DNA from: Sphingomonadaceae bacterium
GTDB taxonomy: Bacteria; Pseudomonadota; Alphaproteobacteria; Sphingomonadales; Sphingomonadaceae
DNA: 6,183 nucleotides
Assembly: GCA_947442095.1 (NCBI GenBank)
Contig: CANEVG010000224.1
Location: forward strand, 1-6,183
Direction of reading: 5' to 3'
A program made the position numbers and the translations under genes. Shown here piece by piece: positions 1 to 5,587 of this stretch. A model generated the notes under the pieces. The model had not been told where the DNA came from, searched no databases, and saw nothing but the letters and a program-made list of their open reading frames with translations. The first letter of the stretch is position 1, and the number at the start of each line of letters is the position of its first letter.

Positions 1-31
1 AGCATCGCTTGCTGTCAATTGCGCGGCAAAG

Positions 32-47
32 TTCGAATCTTTTCGAA
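32..47 (-). terminator. Possible hairpin after the eut operon
   Basis: Two copies of TTCGAA, itself palindromic, at 32-37 and 42-47 can pair as a 6-bp stem with a 4-nt loop, about 45 bp past the permease stop. On the minus strand CTTTGCC follows. The stem is AT-rich and short and the U-tract minimal, so this is a weak candidate. Bases 1-92 show nothing else. Confidence 0.2.
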
Positions 48-92
48 AGCACCAGTTCCCTGCCGATAGCGCCGTAACTCTGGCCGCTGCGG

Positions 93-1439
93 TCAGGTAG
101 CGCCCTTGCGGCGAAACAGCAGCGCGCTTCCCACCAGAACGGCCATCAGACCGGCGAACACGCCCGCCAGCTCGCGATTGTTGTAGACCATCGTCAGCAG
201 CGCAAGGCTCGCCATGCCCAGCGCAAATGCGGGAACGAATGGATAAAGCGGCGCGCGAAAGGGGCGGGCCAGGCCCGGCTCGCTGCGGCGCAGGCGGAAC
301 AGTGCAGCCATCGAGACGATGTACATCGTGAGTGCGCCGAAGGCCGAAAGCGTGACCACGCTGGCGGTCAGCGATTGGCCCGCAATCTGCACGAAGGCGT
401 CGCTGTAGATCGTGGCAATGCCCACCACGCCGCCTGCCAGCGTCGCCACATGCGGGGTCTTGAAGCGGGGATGCAGCTGCGCGAACACGGATGGCAGATA
501 GCCCGCGCGGCCGAGCGCGAAGATCTGCCGCGCATAGCCCATGATGATCCCGTGGAACGAGGCGACCAGCCCGAACAGGCCGAGCCACACCAGCATGTAC
601 AGCCATCCGCTGGATGCGCCGACCACCCGCTTCATCGCCTGCGGCAGGGGATCGTTGAGACCGGAAAGCTCGGCCCAGTTGCCCGATCCGCCGGCAAACA
701 GCATCACGCCGAACGCGAGCACGGTCAGCGTGAGGATGCCTGAAATATAGGCAATCGGGATCGTCCGGCGCGGTTCCTTCGCTTCCTCGGCGGCCATGGC
801 CACGCCCTCGATCGCCAGAAAGAACCAGATCGCGAACGGCAGTGCCGCAAAGATCCCGCCCACGGCCGCCATGCTGAACTGATCCTGCCCGGCCCACCCG
901 TGCGCCATGAAGTTCGACCAGCTGAACGCGGGCAGCACCACGGCCATGAACACCAACAGCTCGCCCACAGCGAGCAGGGTGACGACCAGCTCGAAACTGG
1001 CGGCGATATGCACCCCCGCGATGTTGAGCGCCATGAACACGCCATAGGCCCCCAGCGCTGCATGCTTGGGGTCCAACCCCGGGTATTGCAGATGCAGATA
1101 GGCCCCGATGGCGAGCGCAATCGCGGGGGGCGCGAACAGGAATTCGACCAGCGTGGCAAAGCCCGCCACCGCGCCGCCCACCGGGCCAAAGGCCCGCAGG
1201 CCATAGGCAAACGGACCGCCCGCGTTGGGGATCGCCGTGGTCAGCTCGGTGAACGAGAAGATAAAAGCGATGTACATGGCCGCCACCGCCACCGTCGCCA
1301 CCAGAAAGCCTAGCGTGCCTGCGCTTGCCCACCCATAGCTCCAGCCGAAGTACTCACCCGAGATCACGAGCCCCACGGCGATGGCCCAAAGGTGGAACGC
1401 GCCCAGCTTTTGCTGCAGCTGGACTGGTGGTGTGCTCAT
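93..1439 (-). CDS. eat: Ethanolamine permease (APC superfamily), third gene of the eut operon
   Basis: This 448-residue protein is an amino acid/polyamine/organocation (APC) transporter that most resembles ethanolamine permeases. It should import ethanolamine across the inner membrane for the ammonia-lyase encoded just upstream. It is strongly hydrophobic, with about a dozen membrane segments. Seen motifs are GEYFGWSYG at residues 28-36 in the first helix, the small-residue run PNAGGPFAYG at 71-80, EGVAMAAEEAKEPRRTIP at 211-228 and the cytoplasmic loop GYARQIFALGRAGYLP at 301-316. The frame stays open upstream through eutC, but that extension is arginine-rich shadow sequence. The ATG at 1439 gives MSTPPVQLQQKLGAFHLW, a normal family N-terminus, and lies 10 bp after the eutC stop. 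Only a weak GAG precedes it, so translation is probably coupled to eutC. Substrate specificity is inferred from similarity and from the eutBC context. A related APC amine transporter is the alternative. Confidence 0.9.
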   Translation of the reverse strand: MSTPPVQLQQKLGAFHLWAIAVGLVISGEYFGWSYGWASAGTLGFLVATVAVAAMYIAFIFSFTELTTAIPNAGGPFAYGLRAFGPVGGAVAGFATLVEFLFAPPAIALAIGAYLHLQYPGLDPKHAALGAYGVFMALNIAGVHIAASFELVVTLLAVGELLVFMAVVLPAFSWSNFMAHGWAGQDQFSMAAVGGIFAALPFAIWFFLAIEGVAMAAEEAKEPRRTIPIAYISGILTLTVLAFGVMLFAGGSGNWAELSGLNDPLPQAMKRVVGASSGWLYMLVWLGLFGLVASFHGIIMGYARQIFALGRAGYLPSVFAQLHPRFKTPHVATLAGGVVGIATIYSDAFVQIAGQSLTASVVTLSAFGALTMYIVSMAALFRLRRSEPGLARPFRAPLYPFVPAFALGMASLALLTMVYNNRELAGVFAGLMAVLVGSALLFRRKGAT

Positions 1440-1449
1440 ACCGGCGTGC

Positions 1450-2217
1450 TCATTGCGGATTGGTTTCCTGAATTGGCGGAAGCAGGCTGGGGGCCTGATC
1501 GTCCTTGAGATCGACGCCCGAAAGCTGGCGCCGCAGCGCCTCGCGCAGCAGCCAGCCGAGCGTGGCCGCTGCCTCCTGCGGCGAAAGCCCGCCCGCGCCA
1601 TGGATGTTGGAGATGCAGTTGCGCTCCGCATCGCTGCGGCCGGGGCGAGGGCCGAAGGTAAGGTAGATGCCGAGGCTGTCCGGCACGCTGAGGCCGGGGC
1701 GCTCGCCGATAATCATCACGCAGACCCGCGCGCTCAGCGCCTCGCCCACCGGATCGCCCAGCGCGACGCGGGCCTGTCGCGCGATGACCACGGGGCCGAT
1801 CTGCAGCCCGACAAGCTCTGTTGCACAGGCCCGCAGCAGCCGCGCCGCGCCTGCTTGCACACCCGTGGCCGAAAGCCCGTCGCCGATCACGAACACCACA
1901 TCGCAGCGCCCACCCGCCTGCGCCAGCAGCGCGGCGGAGCGGTCCGACAGGCGGCGGCCAAGATCCGGGCGGCGCAGATAGGTTGCCCTGTCGGGCGCGG
2001 CGCTCTCCACTTGCAGCACGGGTGTAGGTTCAAGCTCTGCGGCCAACGCCGTGACATCCAGCGCGGCATGGACCGCATCGCGCGCGCGGGCGTGGGCGAG
2101 CTGGAACTGCAGCACTTCACCCAGTGGCAGCGCATGGCCCACGCGCCCCAGCCCAATCCGCGCCGGCGTGGTCTGGCGCAGACGTGCCCACAGTTCGCTG
2201 GTTGTCACTGCACTCAT
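1450..2217 (-). CDS. eutC: Ethanolamine ammonia-lyase small (light) subunit EutC
   Basis: EutC is the small subunit of adenosylcobalamin-dependent ethanolamine ammonia-lyase (EC 4.3.1.7), which forms acetaldehyde and ammonia from ethanolamine. It caps the EutB barrel and helps bind the cobalamin cofactor. The 255-residue product has the family signature regions: ARIGLGRVGHALP at 19-31, a Rossmann-like strand with VVFVIGDGLSATGVQ at 107-121, GLQIGPVVIARQARVALGDPVGEAL across 137-161, IGERPGLSVPDSLGIYL at 170-186, and GRSDAERNCISNIH at 193-206. Its length fits the short EutC form of many proteobacteria; the E. coli protein is about 295 residues with a longer N-terminus. The ATG at 2217 overlaps the eutB stop as ATGA, the hallmark of translational coupling of two subunits made in equal amounts. 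The frame continues upstream of this ATG inside eutB, but that extension does not resemble EutC. Confidence 0.96.
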   Translation of the reverse strand: MSAVTTSELWARLRQTTPARIGLGRVGHALPLGEVLQFQLAHARARDAVHAALDVTALAAELEPTPVLQVESAAPDRATYLRRPDLGRRLSDRSAALLAQAGGRCDVVFVIGDGLSATGVQAGAARLLRACATELVGLQIGPVVIARQARVALGDPVGEALSARVCVMIIGERPGLSVPDSLGIYLTFGPRPGRSDAERNCISNIHGAGGLSPQEAAATLGWLLREALRRQLSGVDLKDDQAPSLLPPIQETNPQ

Positions 2218-3605
2218 GACAGGTTTTCCGCGATCTGGCGCACGAACGGCGATGCACCATCCGCCAGCGCGCGCATCGTGCCATCGGGCGCGGCGATGCC
2301 GGTTTCGGCGAGCCATGCCTCGAATTCCGGCGCGGCGCGCACACCCATCGCCGAGCGCAGATAGAGTGCATCGTGATAGGAGAGGCTCTGGTACGAGAGC
2401 ATCACGTCGTCGCTGCCCGGAACGCAGATCAGGAAGTTGCAGCCCGCCACGGTGAGTAGCGTCATCAGGCTGTCCATGTCGTCCTGATCGGCTTCGGCGT
2501 GGTTGGTGTAGCACACGTCACAGCCCATCGGCAGGCCAAGCAGCTTGCCGCAGAAGTGATCCTCAAGCCCGGCGCGAATGATCTGCTTGGCGTCGTAGAG
2601 ATATTCGGGGCCAATGAAACCAACCACGGTGTTGACCAGCAGCGGATCGAACGCGCGCGCAACGCCATAGGCACGCGCTTCCATCGTCTGCTGATCGACG
2701 CCGTGATGCGCATTCGCCGAAAGCGCCGAGCCCTGGCCTGTCTCGAAGTACATCACGTTCCGGCCAATCGTGCCGCGCCCCAGCGCCAGCGCGGCGGCAT
2801 GGGCTTCGCGCAGCACCGCCAGATCGATGCCGAACCCGGCATTGGCCGCCTCGCTCCCGGCGATGGACTGGAACACCAGATCGACCGGCGCGCCGCGCTC
2901 CATGATTGTCAGCGCGTTGGTCACATGGGTGAGCACACAGGTCTGCGTCGGGATGGCATAGCGCTCGCGCAGTTCATCGAGCATGTGAATGAGCGCGGTG
3001 GCGGCGGGCACGCTGTCGGTCGCCGGATTGATGCCGATCACCGCATCGCCCACGCCGTAGAGCAGCCCGTCAAGCACGGCAGCTGCAATCCCGCGCGGAT
3101 CGTCGGAGGGGTGGTTGGGCTGGAGCCGGGTGGATAGCCGGCCGGCTAGGCCGATAGTGCTACGGAACGCGGTCACGACCCCGACCTTGCGTGCGACCGC
3201 GATCAGATCCTGCGCGCGCATCAGTTTGGAGACGGCCGCCGCCATTTCCGGCGTGATCCCGCGCGCGGCGGCAGCCAGTTCGGCGCTGCCGGTCGCCTCG
3301 CTCAGTAGCCAGTCGCGAAAACTGCCGACTGTGAGATGCGCGATGGGGGCGAAGGCGGCCGCATCGTGGCTGTCGATGATCAGGCGCGTGACTTCGTCCG
3401 CCTCGTAGGGAACCAGCGCGTCTGCCAAGAACACCTGCAGTGGCAGGTCCGCAAGCACGCTGCGTGCGGCCACCCGCTGCGTCGCGCTGGTAGCGGCGAG
3501 CCCCGCCAGCTCGTCGCCCGACCGCGCGGGGCTTGCCGCCGCCAAAACGGCTTTCAGATCGGGGAAAGTGTACCGATCGCCGCCAAGATCGCATGTAAAC
3601 GGCAA
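2214..3605 (-). CDS. eutB: Ethanolamine ammonia-lyase large (heavy) subunit EutB, TTG start
   Basis: EutB is the catalytic TIM-barrel subunit of adenosylcobalamin-dependent ethanolamine ammonia-lyase (EC 4.3.1.7), working in the cytoplasm with EutC. From a TTG at 3605 it is 463 residues; E. coli EutB is about 453. Residues that line the substrate pocket in the characterised enterobacterial enzyme are all present: Arg160 and Gln162 in STRLQPN, Asn193 in VIGINP, Glu288 in MYFETGQGSAL and Asp363 in MGCDVCYTNHAEAD. Other strong blocks are RSGDELAGLAA at 28-38 and NTVVGFIGPEYLYDAKQIIRAG within 325-346. No ATG gives a sensible N-terminus: the ATG at 3701 adds 32 unrelated residues and sits inside the upstream terminator. 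The TTG has GGAGG 9 nt upstream and yields MPFTCDLGGDRYTF, which aligns with the family start. First gene of the operon; no regulator lies beside it in the window. Confidence 0.96.
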   Translation of the reverse strand: MPFTCDLGGDRYTFPDLKAVLAAASPARSGDELAGLAATSATQRVAARSVLADLPLQVFLADALVPYEADEVTRLIIDSHDAAAFAPIAHLTVGSFRDWLLSEATGSAELAAAARGITPEMAAAVSKLMRAQDLIAVARKVGVVTAFRSTIGLAGRLSTRLQPNHPSDDPRGIAAAVLDGLLYGVGDAVIGINPATDSVPAATALIHMLDELRERYAIPTQTCVLTHVTNALTIMERGAPVDLVFQSIAGSEAANAGFGIDLAVLREAHAAALALGRGTIGRNVMYFETGQGSALSANAHHGVDQQTMEARAYGVARAFDPLLVNTVVGFIGPEYLYDAKQIIRAGLEDHFCGKLLGLPMGCDVCYTNHAEADQDDMDSLMTLLTVAGCNFLICVPGSDDVMLSYQSLSYHDALYLRSAMGVRAAPEFEAWLAETGIAAPDGTMRALADGASPFVRQIAENLS

Positions 3606-3614
3606 ACTTCGGGA

Positions 3615-3619
3615 CCTCC
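3615..3619 (-). promoter_or_regulatory. Shine-Dalgarno site that fixes the eutB TTG start
   Basis: Read on the minus strand the sequence is TGGAGGTCCCGAAGT followed by TTG. The GGAGG core is complementary to the 16S rRNA tail, and nine bases separate it from the TTG at 3605. This good spacing, together with alignment of the following residues to EutB N-termini, is the reason for choosing a TTG start over the upstream ATG. Confidence 0.75.
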
Positions 3620-3685
3620 ACGCCAATCGAGAGCAATGGTAGGCCGCGATATTGCTGCAATGCAACCGGCGTGTGAGGGCAAATG

Positions 3686-3716
3686 CCGGATCGGCTGGCA
3701 AGCGCTGCCGATCCGG
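3686..3716 (-). terminator. Hairpin terminator between tonB and eutB, possibly bidirectional
   Basis: CCGGATCGGC at 3686-3695 and GCCGATCCGG at 3707-3716 are exact inverted repeats of 10 bp around an 11-nt loop. The stem is flanked by AAA at 3681-3683 and TTT at 3719-3721, which could pair after one mismatch. It begins 9 bp past the tonB stop, so the natural reading is termination of tonB before the eutB leader. The U-tract is short in both directions, so efficiency is uncertain. Confidence 0.65.
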
Positions 3717-3724
3717 TCTTTCCG

Positions 3725-4399
3725 CTATTCCGGAATTCGCCAGTTGATCGCGTTGGCATAGCGGCCCGCGACCGCCCCGCCGCGTTCGTCGCTGGCCGGA
3801 TCAAACCTGGCGCGCCGCGACACTTTGGCGCAAGTCACCGCATCCGGTTCGGGCGAGCCGCTGGAGCGGGTCACCGTGCAATCGCGCACGCGCCCATCGG
3901 GGCCTATGGTGACCGCGAAGCGGGTCACGCCCTGTTCGCCCTTGCGCAGCGCGCTGGCCGGGTAGTCGGCATCCGACACCCAGCCTCTTGGCTCCGTCAG
4001 CGGTCGCGCGCCGCGCGGCGTAAAGCTGGCCGTTGGGGCCGGGCGCGGCGATACCGGCCCGATGATCGTGCCGGTATCGCCGCCAAAGCCGCCAGTGGGC
4101 ATGGGGCCGGGATCGAACCCGCCAATGGGCATCGGGAAAGGATCGGGTGCCGGCCTGAGATCGATCTTCGTTTCAGCCTTGCGCTTGCTGTCCGCAGGCG
4201 CGGCGGTGGGCGTGACCCTAGGCGCGGGCTTTGGCGGATCGACGTAAGTCCATGCCAGCATGGACTTCTTCTCGATCACTTTGACCACGCCGCCAGCAAA
4301 GCCGCTCAGCAGGGCAACGGCCATCACGCCATGCAAGGCGGCCACAGCACCGATTGTCGCCGTGCGGCGGCGGGGGGTGTCGGGGGTAAGGTAAGCCAT
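3725..4399 (-). CDS. TonB-family energy transducer
   Basis: The 224-residue product is a TonB-type protein that passes inner-membrane proton-motive force, via ExbB/ExbD, to TonB-dependent outer-membrane receptors for iron complexes, vitamins or carbohydrates. Residues 1-12 are basic (TPDTPRRR). Residues 13-37 form one membrane anchor, followed by a periplasmic spacer rich in Pro, Ala and Gly (about 54-125) containing two copies of a DPxPMPxGGF unit. A C-terminal TonB domain lies at about 135-224, with DYPASALRKGEQGVTRFAV, IGPDGRVRDCTV and the terminal NWRIPE. Cys174 and Cys190 could form a disulfide. The ATG at 4399 has GAGGAG seven bases upstream; the open frame beyond it shows no family features. 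It is a single-gene unit, ended by the hairpin at 3686-3716. No exbB, exbD or receptor gene is visible, so the partner receptor is unknown. It may serve cobalamin uptake, but that is speculation. Confidence 0.88.
   Translation of the reverse strand: MAYLTPDTPRRRTATIGAVAALHGVMAVALLSGFAGGVVKVIEKKSMLAWTYVDPPKPAPRVTPTAAPADSKRKAETKIDLRPAPDPFPMPIGGFDPGPMPTGGFGGDTGTIIGPVSPRPAPTASFTPRGARPLTEPRGWVSDADYPASALRKGEQGVTRFAVTIGPDGRVRDCTVTRSSGSPEPDAVTCAKVSRRARFDPASDERGGAVAGRYANAINWRIPE
4086..4145 (-). repeat. Two-copy 30-bp tandem repeat in the tonB spacer
   Basis: Units 4086-4115 and 4116-4145 match at 24 of 30 positions by eye. Because the unit is a multiple of three, it encodes two adjacent decapeptides, DPFPMPIGGF (residues 86-95) and DPGPMPTGGF (96-105), in the periplasm-spanning spacer. 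Such in-frame repeats let the spacer length drift without breaking the gene. Confidence 0.85.
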
Positions 4400-4406
4400 G
4401 CATCCT

Positions 4407-4412
4407 CTCCTC
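4407..4412 (-). promoter_or_regulatory. Ribosome binding site of the TonB-family gene
   Basis: The minus strand reads GCGAGGAGAGGATGC followed by ATG at 4399. GAGGAG lies seven bases before this ATG. A second ATG at 4403 is out of frame with the TonB protein, so the 4399 start is preferred. Confidence 0.7.
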
Positions 4413-4500
4413 GCCTGGGCCGCAAGGACACGGGTTGCGGGCAGAGCACGGGCGCACACGAAACGAACAATCCCGGGCAAGCAACACGGGCCGAACGACG

Positions 4501-4518
4501 TAATATGCGATATCATTA
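4501..4518. promoter_or_regulatory. AT-rich partial palindrome upstream of tonB, candidate operator
   Basis: In very GC-rich surroundings the minus strand reads TAATGATATCGCATATTA, with TAAT/ATTA arms and an internal GATATC. The left half GGTAATGAT is close to the Fur half-site GATAATGAT, but the right half matches poorly. It lies about 100 bp upstream of the TonB-family start and also covers the TAA at 4516-4518 ending the trxB-like remnant. TonB genes are often iron-controlled, so an iron regulator site is conceivable. I could not assign clear -35 and -10 boxes. Confidence 0.25.
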
Positions 4519-5089
4519 CCCCGCACCGGGAGGGTCACCAAGCGAATTCTCAACTGTATTAGTGGAGATTAAGTTGCGGCTTGCAACTGGCGGTTTCGAG
4601 TTCAGGTATTCCGACACTTTCGAGACCACGACCGACCCTTCGTCCGTGGCCGACGCCGCGCGCTTGACCGATCTGGTGCGGATATCGCCAGCCGCGAAGA
4701 TACCCGGCCTCGAAGTTGCGAACGGGGAAGCCGCGCCCACGGTCGGCCCTGTGCGCAAGAAGCCCTTCTCGTCCAGCGCCGCCAGACCCAAGAGCCAGTC
4801 TGTACTGGGTGCGGCGCCCACCATGATGAACAGGGCGCGGGCCGCGATCTCGCGCATCTTGCCGGTCCGGGCCTCGCGGAAGGTCACGCCCTCTAGATGG
4901 CTGTCGCCATGCAGCGCCACGACGTCGGTGTGACAGTCTATTTCGGTGCCCGGGTCGGCTTCCAGCCGGCTGGAAAGATAGCTCGACATCGAGCGAACCG
5001 CCCCGCACCACGGCATGGACGCACTGCACCGAGCGGCTGAGGTGCATCGCGGCCTGTCCTGCCGGAGCGCCGCCGCCGATGCTTTCCAT
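4516..5089 (-). pseudogene. Thioredoxin-reductase-like FAD/NADPH oxidoreductase, C-terminal remnant with frameshift
   Basis: This is the C-terminal half of a thioredoxin-reductase-type flavoprotein. One frame (about 5089-4991) gives the NADPH-binding Rossmann motif IGGGAPAGQAAMHLSRSV and then VHAVVRGGSL. Homology then jumps to another frame at 4989 with MSSYLSSRLEADPGTE, followed by ALFIMVGAAPSTDWLL and the FAD-closing PGIFAAGDIRTRSVKRAAS. The switch falls at 4990, where family members normally have about three more residues between RGxxL and MSxYL, so a deletion of about 8 nt explains it. The N-terminal FAD domain and CxxC region are missing. The 3' end overruns the usual VxEYL terminus by about 25 residues to a TAA. 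The second frame starts with an ATG at 5016 or 4989, so a partial polypeptide could be made, but it could not be a working reductase. The relative could also be the type fused to a cyclic-nucleotide-binding domain. Confidence 0.8.
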
Positions 5090-5257
5090 CAGGGGGGCAC
5101 TGCCAGGTAGCAGAGCCGCTCGCCGACCGGAAAGAACCGGCGCTGCGGGGCAAAATATGCAATCCAGTTCGCATGGTACAATCCCGCTTTTTCTGGCTGA
5201 TGGCAGCTGCTGGACGTCAACCGGCCGCCGCGACAAGTCTCACGCTAGGACGGCGGG
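5090..5257. other. Unidentified segment between two gene remnants
   Basis: I cannot assign these 168 bases. On the minus strand one frame is open from a TAG near 5246 down to a TGA near 5090 and has coding-like composition, including EKAGLYHANWIAYFAPQ and RRFFPVGERLCYLAV, but no good start and no family I recognise. AGLYHA is faintly like the GIYYAAT region that precedes the NADPH motif in thioredoxin reductases, but the spacing to that motif is too long. It may be a scrambled part of the same dead gene or debris of another. Confidence 0.4.
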
Positions 5258-5263
5258 CCCGAA

Positions 5264-5482
5264 CGCTGTCGCGGTGCCACCCTGCTCAAGCGCACGACCT
5301 GGCCGATCGCTCCGGCTTGTGAGGGACCCGTGTTTTATGAGGCAGCGCTGCGCGCGTTTGCCGCGATTGACGAGGCGGAGGCCTCGGCCGGTCTCAACGG
5401 CGCGCCCAGCGGGCAAGTGCGCTTGACCGCGCCGCTCACGCTCGCCCAATCGCGGCTGATCGCCATGCTTGCGGCGATTTGA
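5264..5482 (+). pseudogene. LysR-family transcriptional regulator fragment
   Basis: A plus-strand frame reads RGATLLKRTTWPIAP, matching the wing after the LysR helix-turn-helix (usually LGxxLLxRTTRxxxLT). It continues with FYEAALRAFAAIDEAEASA, the linker helix, and GQVRLTAPLTLAQSRLIAML, the entry to the effector-binding domain, ending at TGA 5480-5482. An intact LysR regulator is about 300 residues. This piece covers roughly residues 50-120, so the DNA-binding helices and nearly the whole effector domain are absent. A TAG lies in frame at 5246-5248 and no start codon with an RBS is seen. TGA interrupts where family members continue LxxFL; the +1 frame there reads FEK, so a one-base change may have created the stop. 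It lies head-to-head with the thioredoxin-reductase remnant, as LysR genes often do with their targets, but they may simply have been brought together by a deletion. Confidence 0.8.
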
Positions 5483-5507
5483 AAAAGCGGGGGCATGACG
5501 ACAAAGT

Positions 5508-5523
5508 GGCGGATTGCTCCGCC
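5508..5523 (-). terminator. Short hairpin downstream of the small TonB-like gene, weak terminator candidate
   Basis: On the minus strand GGCGGA and TCCGCC form a perfect 6-bp stem closed by a GCAA (GNRA-type) tetraloop, followed by ACTTTGTCG. It lies about 65 bp beyond the stop at 5588 and points away from that gene. The stable loop supports a structured 3' end, but there is no real U-tract, so it could also be a chance palindrome. Confidence 0.3.
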
Positions 5524-5587
5524 CCTCTCCCGAACTGCTTGTCTGACCCGGCTCCTAGTCCGATGCGGCAGGGGCCGGCGTCCCAAT

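Noticed and set aside
1381..2364. Long plus-strand open frame of 327 codons opposite eutC
   Set aside because: It is antisense to the clear eutC protein and is an Arg/Ala/His-rich translation typical of shadow frames in GC-rich DNA.
2499..3137. Plus-strand open frame of 212 codons inside eutB
   Set aside because: It lies wholly opposite strongly conserved EutB sequence and shows only shadow composition.
3606..3685. Cobalamin riboswitch in the eutB leader
   Set aside because: The leader is under 80 bp and I see no B12-box-like conserved sequence; known cobalamin riboswitches are much longer.
3606..3701. Upstream ATG of eutB at 3701
   Set aside because: The added 32 residues do not resemble EutB, the ATG sits in the terminator hairpin, and the TTG has the better ribosome site.
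3683..4933. Plus-strand open frame of 416 codons opposite tonB and the trxB remnant
   Set aside because: It crosses a terminator, an intergenic region and two unrelated minus-strand genes, has low-complexity basic composition and no recognisable domain.
4516..5482. Insertion sequence or transposon in the pseudogene block
   Set aside because: No transposase motif, terminal inverted repeat or target-site duplication could be found at the edges.
5335..5586. Minus-strand open frame of 83 codons opposite the LysR fragment
   Set aside because: It is antisense to recognisable LysR sequence, and its translation has no domain, signal peptide or ribosome site.
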